The notes under the pieces: model-generated | What the model saw: only the letters and a program-made list of their open reading frames with translations | The model's database searches: none | Told to the model about the DNA's origin: nothing | Shown: one piece after another, positions 44,080 through 54,546 of the stretch | Position numbering within the stretch: position 1 is the stretch's first letter | How the letters are laid out: each line of letters begins with the position of its first letter | Program-made: the position numbers and the translations under genes | Assembly (NCBI GenBank): GCA_025808875.1 | Contig: CP075528.1 | Span: 3,222,473 to 3,286,472 of the forward strand | Length of the DNA stretch: 64,000 nucleotides | Direction: 5' to 3' | Origin: Enhydrobacter sp. | Lineage (GTDB): Bacteria; Pseudomonadota; Alphaproteobacteria; Reyranellales; Reyranellaceae

Positions 44080-45037
44080 CGCAGCAGGCAGGCCACGTGA
44101 TGACCCGGTGCGACCTCGCGCAACGCCGGGACGGTGATCCTGCACTCCGGCCTGACATGTGGACAACGGGTATGGAAATGGCAGCCGGGCGGTGGCTTGG
44201 CCGGGCTCGGCACGTCGCCCTGGACGATCGCCTTCTTCTTGCGCCGCCGCCTGGGGTCGGGTGCGGTGGCGGCCGACAGCAGAGCCTCGGTGTAGGGGTG
44301 CAGCGGATTGGTGAACAGCGTGCGCTTGGTCGTCAGTTCGACGATGCGGCCGAGATACATCACGGCGATGCGATGGCTGATGTGCCGCATCACCGCGAGG
44401 TCGTGGCTGATGAAGAGATAGGCGAGGCCGTACTCCTCCTGCAGGTCGATCAGCAGGTTCAGCACCTGTGCCTGCACCGACACGTCGAGCGCCGACACCG
44501 GCTCGTCGGCCACGATCAGGTCGGGATTGACCGACAATGCCTTGGCAATGCCCAGTCGCTGGCGCTGGCCGCCCGAGAATTCGTGGGCGAACTTGCGCAT
44601 CGAATCGGGTCGCAGTCCGACGCGCCGGAACAGCGCGGCGACCCGTTCATCGCGCTCCTTGCCGCGCGCGATGTCGAAATTCTCCAATGGCTCGCCGACG
44701 ATGGTGCCGGCCGCCAGGCGTGGGTTCATCGACGAGTACGGGTCCTGGAAGATGGTCTGGATGCGCCGCCGGTGCGGCCACATCGCGCCGGGCTTGAGCT
44801 GCGTCACGTCCTCGCCGCCCAGCAGGATACGGCCTGATGTCGGCTCGACGAGCTTCAGCACCGTCTTGCCGATGGTCGACTTTCCGCACCCGGATTCGCC
44901 CACCAGGCCCAGCGTCTCGCCCTTGGCTATGGCAAAGCTCACGCCGTCAACCGCCTTCACCGCGCCGACACGCCGCTGCAGGAGCCCGCCGTGGATCGGG
45001 AAATGCTTCACTAGGTCCCTGACCTCGAGGACAGCGC

Positions 45038-45041
<4 letters not shown>
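44076..45041 (-). CDS. dppF: Oligopeptide-type ABC transporter ATPase (OppF/DppF)
   Basis: A 321-residue ATPase. Walker A is GESGCGKST, the signature [15 protein letters not shown], Walker [13 protein letters not shown] and the switch His is in FISHDLAV. The C-terminal oligo_HPY region has [16 protein letters not shown] and the Cys-rich [13 protein letters not shown] that often binds an Fe-S cluster. I chose the ATG at 45041, reading [16 protein letters not shown]. It overlaps the dppD stop by 4 bases. Confidence 0.92.
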
Positions 45042-46020
<979 letters not shown>

Positions 46021-46024
<4 letters not shown>

Positions 46025-46890
46025 AGTCGTCTCGCCAGCCGCGGATCGAGCCGGTCGCGCAGTCCGTCGCCCAGCAGGTTCACCGCCAGCACTGTGACCG
46101 CGAGAAAGGCGCCGGGAATCAGGATCGTCCAGGGCGCGATCTGGAAGAAGGTACGACCCTGCGCGATGATGTTGCCCCAGCTCGGCACCTCGGGCGGCAC
46201 CCCGGCTCCCAGGAAGGAAAGGCTCGCCTCGACCAGCATGGCCGCGGCGCAGACATAGGTCGATTGCACGATCAGCGGCGCCAGCGTGTTGGGCAGGACG
46301 TGGCGCACCAGCAGCTTCAGGTTCCTCGTGCCGCCGGCGATGGCGCTTTCGACATAGGGTTGGGCACGGATCGCCAGCACCACCGCCCGCACGACCCGCA
46401 CGATGCGCGGCACCTCGGGGATGACGATGGCGACGATGACGATGGCGAGGCCGGGCCGCGTCAGCGTGATCAGCGCGATGGCGAGCAGGATCGAGGGGAT
46501 CGCCATCAACCCGTCCATGATGCGCATGACGATGGCGTCGACGGCGCGGAAGTAGCCGCAGGCGAGGCCGAGCGCGAGGCCCAGAACACTCGAGACCGCC
46601 GCCACCGACAGGCCGACGATCAGCGACACGCGCGCGCCGTAGACCGTGCGGGTGAAGACATCGCGGCCGAACTGGTCGGTGCCGAACCACCAGCGCTCCG
46701 ACGGCGGGCGCAGGCGGTTGACCGGGGCGATCTTGAAGGGGTCACCGACGAAGCTCGGCCCGACGATGGCGACGAGGATCAGCGCGAGGAGCAGCGCGCC
46801 GCCGAAAGCGATGGTCGGATTGCGGCGGATCGCGACGCCGAGCGAAAAGCGTCGGGACGGCAGGGCAAGGTCGTCTGCGGCAATGGCCAT
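46021..46890 (-). CDS. dppC: Oligopeptide-type ABC transporter permease (DppC)
   Basis: A 289-residue membrane subunit. An N-terminal OppC_N helix (about 26-47, [18 protein letters not shown]) with the [19 protein letters not shown] motif typical of DppC is followed by the BPD_transp_1 fold and the EAA loop [20 protein letters not shown] (about 182-201). The ATG at 46890 lies 3 bases after the dppB stop. Confidence 0.92.
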
Positions 46891-46893
46891 CGA

Positions 46894-47835
46894 TCAGTAC
46901 CGGATGCGCGGATCGAGAAAGGCGTAGGAGATATCGATCGCCAGGTTCACCAGCACCTTGGCCGCGGCGAACACCAGAATCAGCCCCTGCACGATCGGAT
47001 AGTCCCGCTTGAGCACCGCATCGACGGTGAGCCGGCCGAGGCCCGGGATGTTGAACACCGTCTCGGTGATGACTACGCCGGAGATCAGCAGGGCGATGCC
47101 GATGCCGATCACGGTGACGATCGGCACCGAGGCGTTCTTCAGCGCGTGCAGCAGCAGCACGCGGTCGGTCGCGAGGCCCTTGGCGTTGGCGGTGCGGATA
47201 TAGTCCTGCTGCAGCACCTCGAGCATCGACGCCCGGGTGATGCGCGCGATCAGCGCCATGTAGGTGACGCCGAGCGCGAAGGACGGCAGGACGAGGCTCT
47301 CGACGAACGGCCAGAACCCCTCGCCGATCGGCCGGTATCCCTGCACCGGCAGGAGTTGCCACTGCAGGGCGAAGAAGTAGATCAGCACGTAGGCCAGCAC
47401 GAAGACCGGCATGGCGAAGCCGAGTACGGCGAAACCCATGACCAGACGATCGACCAGCTTGCGCGCCTTCCACGCCGCCAGCACACCGATCGGAATGGCG
47501 AGCGAAACGGCGACCAGCAGTGTCGACAGGGTCAGCGCCACCGTCGGCTCGACGCGCTGGGCGATCAGCCGAGTGACCGCGAGATTGGAGAAGATCGAGA
47601 CGCCGAGGTCGCCCTGCATCAGGCCCCACAGCCAGACGACGAACTGCTCGACGACCGGACGGTCGAGGCCGAGCTTGTGGCGCACCGCCTCGATCGCCTC
47701 CGCCGTGGCATCTTCACCCGCGATGATCGCCGCCGGATCGCCGGGCGCGAGGCGCAACAGGAAGAACACGAACAGCGCGACCACTGCCATCACGGGCAGG
47801 GTGGCGAAGAGACGACGGACGATATACGCGGTCAT
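46894..47835 (-). CDS. dppB: Oligopeptide-type ABC transporter permease (DppB)
   Basis: A 313-residue membrane subunit with six helices. MTAYIVRRLFATLPVMAVVA is the classic DppB start, followed by LRLAPGDPAAIIAG (periplasmic loop) and the EAA loop YIRTANAKGLATDRVLLLHA (about 198-217). The ATG at 47835 is 46 bases after the binding-protein gene. Confidence 0.93.
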   Translation of the reverse strand: MTAYIVRRLFATLPVMAVVALFVFFLLRLAPGDPAAIIAGEDATAEAIEAVRHKLGLDRPVVEQFVVWLWGLMQGDLGVSIFSNLAVTRLIAQRVEPTVALTLSTLLVAVSLAIPIGVLAAWKARKLVDRLVMGFAVLGFAMPVFVLAYVLIYFFALQWQLLPVQGYRPIGEGFWPFVESLVLPSFALGVTYMALIARITRASMLEVLQQDYIRTANAKGLATDRVLLLHALKNASVPIVTVIGIGIALLISGVVITETVFNIPGLGRLTVDAVLKRDYPIVQGLILVFAAAKVLVNLAIDISYAFLDPRIRY

Positions 47836-47881
47836 GCCGGTTCGCTTGCCTCCCCCGTGCGGCGGGGGAGGCGGCGAAACA

Positions 47882-49459
47882 TCACTTCTTGGTGATTCCC
47901 CACAGCACGGCCAGTCCGGTATTGGGCACGATGCCGTCGAGGCGGTCGGCGCGGTAGGCGAGCGGCACCGTCCATTGCCCGAACGGGATATAGACGACCT
48001 GCTCCATGGCGAGCGTCTGCAGATCGCGCGCTATCTTCTTGCGCTCCTCGTCCGTCTGGGCGAAAGCGAAGGCGTTGCGCAGTTCCTCGATCTTGGCGTC
48101 GCACGGCCAGCCGAACAGGCCCTTGTCGCAGGCCGCGCCGATCCAGGTGTGCAGCACCGGATTCGACGAACCGACGCCGCCGGTCGTGGTGACGAAGATG
48201 TTCCAGCCGCCCTGAGCCGGCGGATCCTTCTTGGCGCGGCGCGTCACGACCGTGCCCCAGTCCATCGCCTGCGCATCGACGTTGAGGCCGGCCTCGCGCA
48301 TTGCCTGGATCAGCACCTGCGTGGCCGGCGTGATGGTAACGTGATCGGTCGCCTGCAGCACGGTGATCGGCTCGCCGTTGTAGCCGGCTTCCTTCATGAG
48401 CTGCAGCGCCTTCTTCGGATTGTATTCCTTCATCAGCGCACTGCCGCCGTCGTTGGCGAGCGGCGAGCCGCAGGTGATCAAGCCGTGACAGACGCGGTAG
48501 TAGGCCGGGTTGCCGACGACGGCGCGCAGGAAATCCTCCTGGTTGATCAGGTGGTACATCGCCTGGCGCGCCTTCGGATTGTTGAAGGGCGGATGGAGAT
48601 GGTTCAGCCGGATCATGCCATGCGTGCTGTCGAGGTCGCCGGTCTTCATCAGCTTGACGCCGCGCGCCTTCTCCAGGATCGGCAGGAAGTCGATGCTCGG
48701 CGCCTCGAAGAAATCGATCTCGCCGTTGATCAGTGCCGACATGGCGGTCTGCGGATCGGAGATCCACACCAGCTCGATCCTGTCGACGCCGGCGATCTTC
48801 GAGCCGGAGAAGGACGAGGGCGGCTCGTTGCCCGGCCGCGGCACGTAGTGGGGATTCTTCACGTAGACCGCCTTGCTGCCCGGCACCCACTGGTCCTTGG
48901 CGAACATGAACGGGCCCGAGCCGACCGACTCCTTGACCTGCTGCTGCGGATCGGTCTGCGCTTCCTTCTCCCGCATGATGACGGCGACCGACGAATTGGT
49001 CTTGCCGAGCGACTCCAGCACCATGCCGTAGGGCCGCTTCAGCACCATGCGGAACGTCCTGTCGTCGACCGGCTCCATCTTGTCGACGAACGACATCAGG
49101 CGGATGCCGACGCCGTCCTTCTTGCCCCAGCGCGCGAGGGAGGCGATGACATCCCGGGTGGTGACCGGCGAGCCGTCGCTGAACTTGAGCCCGTCGCGCA
49201 GGGTGAAGGTGTAGGTGAGCTTGTCGTCGCTGATCTCGTACTTGCCGACCATTTGCGGCCTGGGCTTCATCTCGCGGTCGTTTCCGAACAGCGTGTCGTA
49301 GACCAGCATGCCGTGGATGTTGGCGATGGTCTGGGTGGTCCAGATCGGGTCGATGACGCGGACGTCGGCGTGCATGACGGCGCGCAGGACCTTCTCCTGG
49401 GCCATCGCCGTCAACGGAGCGGCGAGCGCCAACAGGATCGCGAATACTCTGAGCAACAT
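47882..49459 (-). CDS. dppA: Oligopeptide-type periplasmic binding protein (DppA, SBP family 5)
   Basis: A 525-residue solute-binding protein. The signal peptide MLLRVFAILLALAAPLTAMA precedes KVLRAVMHADVRVIDP, then TYTFTLRDGLKFSDGSPVTT (family-5 signature) and the C-terminal lobe with NIFVTTTGGVGSSNP. GAGGGGAGAG just before the ATG is a good ribosome site. In alphaproteobacterial catabolic regions, family-5 proteins often bind opines, glycosides or peptidic compounds; the ligand is unknown. Confidence 0.92.
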   Translation of the reverse strand: MLLRVFAILLALAAPLTAMAQEKVLRAVMHADVRVIDPIWTTQTIANIHGMLVYDTLFGNDREMKPRPQMVGKYEISDDKLTYTFTLRDGLKFSDGSPVTTRDVIASLARWGKKDGVGIRLMSFVDKMEPVDDRTFRMVLKRPYGMVLESLGKTNSSVAVIMREKEAQTDPQQQVKESVGSGPFMFAKDQWVPGSKAVYVKNPHYVPRPGNEPPSSFSGSKIAGVDRIELVWISDPQTAMSALINGEIDFFEAPSIDFLPILEKARGVKLMKTGDLDSTHGMIRLNHLHPPFNNPKARQAMYHLINQEDFLRAVVGNPAYYRVCHGLITCGSPLANDGGSALMKEYNPKKALQLMKEAGYNGEPITVLQATDHVTITPATQVLIQAMREAGLNVDAQAMDWGTVVTRRAKKDPPAQGGWNIFVTTTGGVGSSNPVLHTWIGAACDKGLFGWPCDAKIEELRNAFAFAQTDEERKKIARDLQTLAMEQVVYIPFGQWTVPLAYRADRLDGIVPNTGLAVLWGITKK

Positions 49460-49523
49460 GCTCTCCCCTCGAAGGAATGAAGCGTCGAGTATGCGAAGGA
49501 GCGCGGCCGGTTGTCCAGCGTCG

Positions 49524-50414
49524 CTAGGGAACGACGCCGTCCGGCAGTGACCTGCAATGGCGCGCGATCGCCCCCGGGGTCGTCAGCCAGACCGCGGCGC
49601 GGTCGACGGCGATGTGGCGCAGCGCCCGCCGCAAGTGCCGCAGGCGGTGCGGCTGGCCGACGATGTAGGCGTGCAGCGCAACCCCCAACACCAGGGGCCG
49701 CGTGGCGGAAAGGTCGCGCATCTCGTCATACTGGTCGACGATCATGTCGGCGAACTCCGCCGCGCCGGCCTTGCGCGCGACGATCGCCGGAATGTCGTTC
49801 AGTTCCTGGGGATAGGGAACCGCCAGCAGGCGCCGCCCGCCGCGGCAGCGAAACCGGACCGGCTGGTCGTCCATGCACCAGTCGAGGGTGTAACGATAGC
49901 CGGCTTCCGCGAGCAGGTCGGGCGTGCACTGGCTCTGCGAGATCCATGGCCCGAGCCAGCCCTCGGGTGCCCCGCCCTCCTCCTTCGTCAACCTCGCCGT
50001 CGCCTCGACGATCAACGCCCGTTCGGTGGCCTCGTCGAGCACGCCCTGGCGCTCGGCGTTGGTACGCCCGTGTCCAACGATCTCGTCGCCCCGCGCCCGG
50101 CAGGCCGCGACGAGTTGCGGCGCATAGTCGTACATCGCGCTGTTGACCAGTGTCGCCATCGGCAAGTCCAGCGCGTCGAACGCATCGAGCAGGTACCACG
50201 CGCCGACCCGGTTGCCGTAGTCGCGCCAGGCGTAGTTCAGCACGTCGGGCGGCGGGCCGCCCGGTGCAAGCTCGGCGCCCAATCCCTCGCCGAACGAGAA
50301 ATGCTCGAGGTTGAGTGCGAAATAGACCGCCAGGCGCTTGCCGCCGGGCCACGAATAGTCGGGGCGCCCGCGCAAGGGAACATAGTCGTAGCGGCCGTGG
50401 GTCTCGAGGTTCAT
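49524..50414 (-). CDS. Polysaccharide deacetylase family protein
   Basis: A 296-residue NodB-homology enzyme similar to the PuuE/allantoinase-like branch: YFALNLEHFSFGEG (strand before the metal site), YNVR-like DYGNRVGAWYLLDAF, ATLVNSAMYDYAPQLVAACR, DEIVGHGRTNAERQGV carrying the His pair, and YSLH-like VALHAYIVGQPHRLRHL. The substrate may be a cyclic amide or carbamate rather than a sugar. I prefer the ATG at 50414, beginning MNLETHGRYDYVPLRGRP; a longer frame to 50507 exists but would overlap the nuclease gene. Confidence 0.75.
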   Translation of the reverse strand: MNLETHGRYDYVPLRGRPDYSWPGGKRLAVYFALNLEHFSFGEGLGAELAPGGPPPDVLNYAWRDYGNRVGAWYLLDAFDALDLPMATLVNSAMYDYAPQLVAACRARGDEIVGHGRTNAERQGVLDEATERALIVEATARLTKEEGGAPEGWLGPWISQSQCTPDLLAEAGYRYTLDWCMDDQPVRFRCRGGRRLLAVPYPQELNDIPAIVARKAGAAEFADMIVDQYDEMRDLSATRPLVLGVALHAYIVGQPHRLRHLRRALRHIAVDRAAVWLTTPGAIARHCRSLPDGVVP

Positions 50415-50480
50415 GGCGAAAGCGTAGCGCCCAAAGTGCCGATGGGCTATCGGCCAGCCAGCCGGTACAATTTCCGCGAG

Positions 50481-51476
50481 ATGACGCGGTATTGGTGGGT
50501 CAACCACAAGCAGACTGCGACGCAGGAAATCGAGAACCAGTACCTGTGGTCGCCGAAAACCAACAGGAACGGGGCGCGCAATCGATTCTATGACAACATG
50601 CGATTGGCCGATCCCGGCGATCTCGTCTTGTCTTATGCGAACCGAGTCGTCGCCGCGGTGGGTCGCGTCGCGGAGTTCGCCTTCACGGCGCCGAAACCTT
50701 CAGAGTTCGGGAACACGGGTGCGTACTGGCTGAACGAGGGTTGGCTGCTGCCCGTCTATTGGACTCCCCTGGTTCCGGCCGTCCATCCGAAGGCTCTTAT
50801 CGACGTGCTGCGACCTTCGTTGCCCAGGAAGTACTCGCCGATCCGGCCGGAGACCGGCGATGGCAATCAATCGGTGTATCTCGCGAGTATTCCTCGGGAA
50901 GTTTTCGATACCATCGTCGCCGCCGGCGCCGTGGATTACGCCCTGCTCCTTCGGGGCGGAGCCAACAGCCTGACGTTTCATGCCGTCAAGGAGCAGCTCG
51001 AGGACCGCGTCGAACGGATCATCCGCGACGACATTGGTCTCGACGGCACGGAACGACAAAGCGTGATCCAGGCACGACGGGGTCAGGGAGCGTTTCGTTC
51101 CAACGTCGAGAAGATCGAGAAGTCGTGTCGATTGACCGGGGTCACGAATCCGACGTTGCTGATCGCCAGCCATATCCGGCCATGGCGGTCATGCGAAACG
51201 TCGCAGCAGCGCCTGGATGGCATGAACGGCCTGTTGCTGACACCCGACGCCGATCTGCTCTTCGATCGGGGGGTCATCACCTTCGAGGACGACGGCAAGA
51301 TGCGCGTATCGCCGCGCTTCGACCAGGACGACCTGCGTCGGTTGGGCCTCGGCGAGTCGGCGTGGCGACAGCTCGGCTTCTCCGAGGCGCCCATGGCATG
51401 GCAGGACGACGGAGCCTTTACGCCCGGGCAGCGCGACTATCTCTCCTACCATCGGAGCGAAGTCTACGTTCCCTGA
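50481..51476 (+). CDS. EVE-HNH endonuclease, predicted modification-dependent restriction enzyme
   Basis: A 331-residue stand-alone nuclease. The N-terminal EVE/PUA-like reader (about 1-150) carries the family run RYWWVNHKQT, LWSPKTNRNGARNRFYDNM and DPGDLVLSYAN, with GNTGAYWLNEGW following. The C-terminal HNH_2 domain (about 205-300) has CRLTGV, LLIASHIRPWR, DGMNGLLLTPDADLLFDRG and ITFEDDGKM. EVE-HNH proteins such as VcaM4I cut DNA carrying modified bases. In the active site the His in ASHI and Asn in MNGLLL are visible; the last position is Asp in TPDAD where many relatives show His or Asn. I chose the ATG at 50481 since it aligns with the family start. No methyltransferase gene accompanies it. 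Confidence 0.85.
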   Translation: MTRYWWVNHKQTATQEIENQYLWSPKTNRNGARNRFYDNMRLADPGDLVLSYANRVVAAVGRVAEFAFTAPKPSEFGNTGAYWLNEGWLLPVYWTPLVPAVHPKALIDVLRPSLPRKYSPIRPETGDGNQSVYLASIPREVFDTIVAAGAVDYALLLRGGANSLTFHAVKEQLEDRVERIIRDDIGLDGTERQSVIQARRGQGAFRSNVEKIEKSCRLTGVTNPTLLIASHIRPWRSCETSQQRLDGMNGLLLTPDADLLFDRGVITFEDDGKMRVSPRFDQDDLRRLGLGESAWRQLGFSEAPMAWQDDGAFTPGQRDYLSYHRSEVYVP

Positions 51477-51497
51477 AGCGCCGGCTTGTGTCGCCGC

Positions 51498-52340
51498 TCA
51501 TGCCGCCTTGCCGGCATCGCTGCCGTGGCGGGCGCGACGCCGCCGCAGGATCGTGGTCGACACCAGGGCGAGGGCGATCACGAGGAACGACACGCCTGTG
51601 GTCACGGTGCCGAGCGCGTAGAGCACCGGCGTCGTGACGTTGGTGGTCATGGCGTAGATCTCGAGCGGCAAGGTGTTGAAGGTGCCCGAAGCGTAGAGGC
51701 TGCGGGCGAACTCGTCGTATGAGAGCGTGAAGCCGAACAGGCCGACGCCGATCAGGCTCGGCAGCAGGATCGGGACCACGACGTGCCGGGTGGTTTGCCA
51801 CGAAGTGGCACCGAGATCGCGCGCCGCCTCTTCGTAACGCCGGTCGAAGCGGTTGAAGACGGCGAACATGATCAGCAGGCCGAACGGCAACGTCCAGGTC
51901 AGGTGCGCGCCGAAAGCCGAGCTGTACCAGGCGGTGTCAAGGCCGAGCACCCGGAACAGCAGGCCGATGCCGAGGCTGATCAGGATCGACGGCACGATCA
52001 GGCTGGCGATGGCAAGGTAGAAGATCACGTTCGCGCCGGGGAAGCGCCGGCGGAAGGCGAGACCCGCCATGAACGACGCGACCACGGTCACTGCCATGGT
52101 CAGCAGCCCGAGGACCATCGAGCGGCGAAACGAGCCGTAGAAGTCGCCGACCATCTGCTTCTCGAACAGGTTGCCGAACCAGTGCAGCGACACGCCGTTC
52201 ATCGGGAAGGTGAGGCCGCCGGTCGGTCCCTGGAACGACAGCACGGTGATGGTGATGGTCGGGCCGTAGAGGAACAGCACGAACAGGCCGAAGAATCCGG
52301 CGAGGAACCAGAAGGCGGGGCCTCGGCGCGCGTTGCTCAC
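51498..52340 (-). CDS. potC: Spermidine/putrescine-type ABC transporter permease (PotC)
   Basis: A 280-residue permease with six helices and the EAA loop RYEEAARDLGATSWQTTRHV (about 170-189). FFGLFVLFLYGPTITITVLS is the first helix. The GTG start at 52340 follows the potB stop by one base. The complete potD-B-C-A set makes this a polyamine/amine-family importer whose substrate may differ. Confidence 0.9.
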   Translation of the reverse strand: MSNARRGPAFWFLAGFFGLFVLFLYGPTITITVLSFQGPTGGLTFPMNGVSLHWFGNLFEKQMVGDFYGSFRRSMVLGLLTMAVTVVASFMAGLAFRRRFPGANVIFYLAIASLIVPSILISLGIGLLFRVLGLDTAWYSSAFGAHLTWTLPFGLLIMFAVFNRFDRRYEEAARDLGATSWQTTRHVVVPILLPSLIGVGLFGFTLSYDEFARSLYASGTFNTLPLEIYAMTTNVTTPVLYALGTVTTGVSFLVIALALVSTTILRRRRARHGSDAGKAA

Positions 52341-52341
52341 G

Positions 52342-53196
52342 TCACAGCTCCTTGCGGATGTCGACCAGCCGCATCATGGCGGCGACGGTGAGCAGCACGA
52401 GCAGCAGCAGGATCACCGCATTGGCGGCGGCGGCGGGGTACTGCAGCAGCGACATGGCGTTCATCATCATCAGCCCGACCGAGGCGCTCTGGCCGCCGCT
52501 CATCAGCCGGACGGTGACGAAGTCGCCCATCACGATGGTGACGACGAAGATCGAGCCGATGGCGATGCCGGGCTTGCACAGCGGCACGACGACGTTCCAC
52601 AGCGTCTGCCAGCCGGTGGCGCCGGCGTCGCGCGCCGCCTCGAGCAGCGAGCGGTCGATGCGCATCATCGAGTTGAAGATCGGCACCACCATGAACAGCG
52701 TGTAGAGGTGGACGTAGGCCAGCACCACGGAGAAGGGCGAGAACAGCAGGAATTCGAGCGGTCGGTCGATGATGCCCATGCCGATCAGTGTGGTGTTGAG
52801 CAGCCCGTTGCGCCCGAGGAAGGGGATCCACGAGATCATGCGGATGATGTTGGAGGTCCAGAACGGGATGGTGCAGACCAGGAACAGCACGGTCTGCCAG
52901 GTCGCGGACCTGACGTGGAAGGCGAGGAAGTAGGCGACGACGAAGCCCACGACCAGCGTGATCGCCCAGGTGATTGCAGCGAACTGCAGGGTCTGCAGGT
53001 AGGTCTGCCAGGTGACCGGCGAGCTCAGCAGCTCGTCGTAGTTCTGGATCAGGAACGCCGGGATGATCTGCGTGGTGTTGTAGTCGAAGAAGCTGACCAC
53101 CACGATCGTGACGATCGGCACGACCAGGAACAGCAGGAAGACCAGCGCGAGCGGCGCCACCTGCAGGTAAGTGACCCAGACGTTGATCCGATTCAT
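52342..53196 (-). CDS. potB: Spermidine/putrescine-type ABC transporter permease (PotB)
   Basis: A 284-residue permease: LALVFLLFLVVPIVTIVVVS as first helix, a long periplasmic loop, then the BPD_transp_1 domain (about 75-280) with SLLEAARDAGATGWQTLWNV (EAA loop). The ATG at 53196 lies 52 bases after the binding-protein gene and heads potB-potC. Confidence 0.9.
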   Translation of the reverse strand: MNRINVWVTYLQVAPLALVFLLFLVVPIVTIVVVSFFDYNTTQIIPAFLIQNYDELLSSPVTWQTYLQTLQFAAITWAITLVVGFVVAYFLAFHVRSATWQTVLFLVCTIPFWTSNIIRMISWIPFLGRNGLLNTTLIGMGIIDRPLEFLLFSPFSVVLAYVHLYTLFMVVPIFNSMMRIDRSLLEAARDAGATGWQTLWNVVVPLCKPGIAIGSIFVVTIVMGDFVTVRLMSGGQSASVGLMMMNAMSLLQYPAAAANAVILLLLVLLTVAAMMRLVDIRKEL

Positions 53197-53248
53197 TGTC
53201 TCTGCGACGGAGGCGCCGCACGACGGCGCCTCCGGTGCGGTCCCGGAA

Positions 53249-54532
53249 CTAGGCGGCGATGAACTGGTTCCACTTCTGGACCATGTAGCGATCCTCGTCC
53301 ATCACCGCATTCCAGCACGAGACGGCGCCCATCCGATCGTAGAACGAGCCGCCGTCGCGCACTGCACCGGGCTTCTCCATGACGACGCCCTGCGGGTTCT
53401 TGATCTCGCCCTTGGCCGGCTTGCCTTCCATCCAGTAGCCCCACTCGTCCTCGGTCATGTTGGCCTTGGCCGTCTCGAGCACCGCCGAATAGTAGCCCTG
53501 GCGGTTGAGGAAGGCGCCGACCCAGCCGGAGAGGTACCAGTTGATGTACTCGTAGGCGGCGTCGAGCTGGGCGCCCTGCAGGTGCTTGGCGAGCGACAGG
53601 CCGCCACCCCAGGCGCGGTACCCTTCCTTGAGCGGCTGGTAGACGCAGGGGATGCCCTTGGCACGCACCGCCGTCACCGCGGGCGACCACATCGACTGGA
53701 TCACCACCTCGCCCGACGCCATCAGGTTCACCGACTCGTCGAAGGTCTTCCAGAAGGCGCGGAACTGGCCTTCCTTCTTGGTCTTGATCAGGAAATCGAT
53801 GGTCTTGTCGATCTCCGCGCGGGTCATGTTGCCCTTGTCGCCGTACTTCACGATGCCGGCCGATTCGCAGATCATCGCGGCGTCCATGATGCCGATCGAC
53901 GGGATGTTGAGGATCGACGTCTTGCCCTTGAACCTGGGGTCGAGGATGTCCTTCCAGTTCTCGATCTTGCGGCCGACCAGGTCGGGGCGGATGCCGAGCG
54001 TGTCGGCGTTGTAGATCGTCGGGATCATCGTGAACCACTCGGTCTGGCCCTTGGCGAACTTGGTCGAGCCGGCGCCTTCGACAAAGCTCACGGTGTTGGG
54101 CGCGGTGCCCTGGGCGATCACCGAATCGGGCTTGAGTTTGCCCGAAGTGAAGATCGGCACGATCTTGTCGAAATACTTGATCTTCTTGACGTTCATCGCC
54201 TGCAGCGTGTTCGCCGGGAAGACCTTCTTGCACATCCAGTACTCGATGTCGCCGATGTCGAACGAGTTGGGCTGGGTGACGACGCGCTGCACGACCGCGT
54301 CGGAATCGAGCGCCGTCATCTGCAGCGTGATGCCGAGATCGGCCTTGCACTTCTCGGCGATCTCGTTGATCGCCGACACGCCGGTGCCGATCTGGCGCAG
54401 GGTGATGTTCCTGGTGGCCTGCGCCCAGATCGTCGGCGCGCCGAGCGTCGTGCCGGCGAGCGCGCCGGCCACGCCGACGGCACCTTTCAGGACCTTGCGG
54501 CGGCCCAGACCCTTGCTGTTCGTGCGAGCCAT
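53249..54532 (-). CDS. potD: Spermidine/putrescine-type periplasmic binding protein (PotD family)
   Basis: A 427-residue SBP_bac_8-type binding protein with a Tat-like signal (GRRKVLKGAVGVAGALAG, then APTIWAQA). The mature protein begins ITLRQIGTGVSAINEI. IENWKDILDPRFKGKTSIL and GGGLSLAKHLQGAQLDAAYE are further PotD-like blocks. I chose the ATG at 54532 because AAGGAGGAG precedes it at a normal distance. Note the Cys in DIEYWMCKKVF and the large aromatic content near the ligand cleft. Confidence 0.88.
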   Translation of the reverse strand: MARTNSKGLGRRKVLKGAVGVAGALAGTTLGAPTIWAQATRNITLRQIGTGVSAINEIAEKCKADLGITLQMTALDSDAVVQRVVTQPNSFDIGDIEYWMCKKVFPANTLQAMNVKKIKYFDKIVPIFTSGKLKPDSVIAQGTAPNTVSFVEGAGSTKFAKGQTEWFTMIPTIYNADTLGIRPDLVGRKIENWKDILDPRFKGKTSILNIPSIGIMDAAMICESAGIVKYGDKGNMTRAEIDKTIDFLIKTKKEGQFRAFWKTFDESVNLMASGEVVIQSMWSPAVTAVRAKGIPCVYQPLKEGYRAWGGGLSLAKHLQGAQLDAAYEYINWYLSGWVGAFLNRQGYYSAVLETAKANMTEDEWGYWMEGKPAKGEIKNPQGVVMEKPGAVRDGGSFYDRMGAVSCWNAVMDEDRYMVQKWNQFIAA

Positions 54533-54546
54533 CTCCCACTCCTCCT

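Noticed and set aside
47411..49480. A 689-codon open frame on the plus strand opposite dppA and dppB.
   Set aside because: Antisense shadow; the minus-strand genes carry a signal peptide and permease motifs.
50481..51476. HNH gene as a homing endonuclease or phage terminase-linked HNH.
   Set aside because: The N-terminal EVE-like half and the HNH_2 context fit restriction; no intron, intein or phage genes are near.
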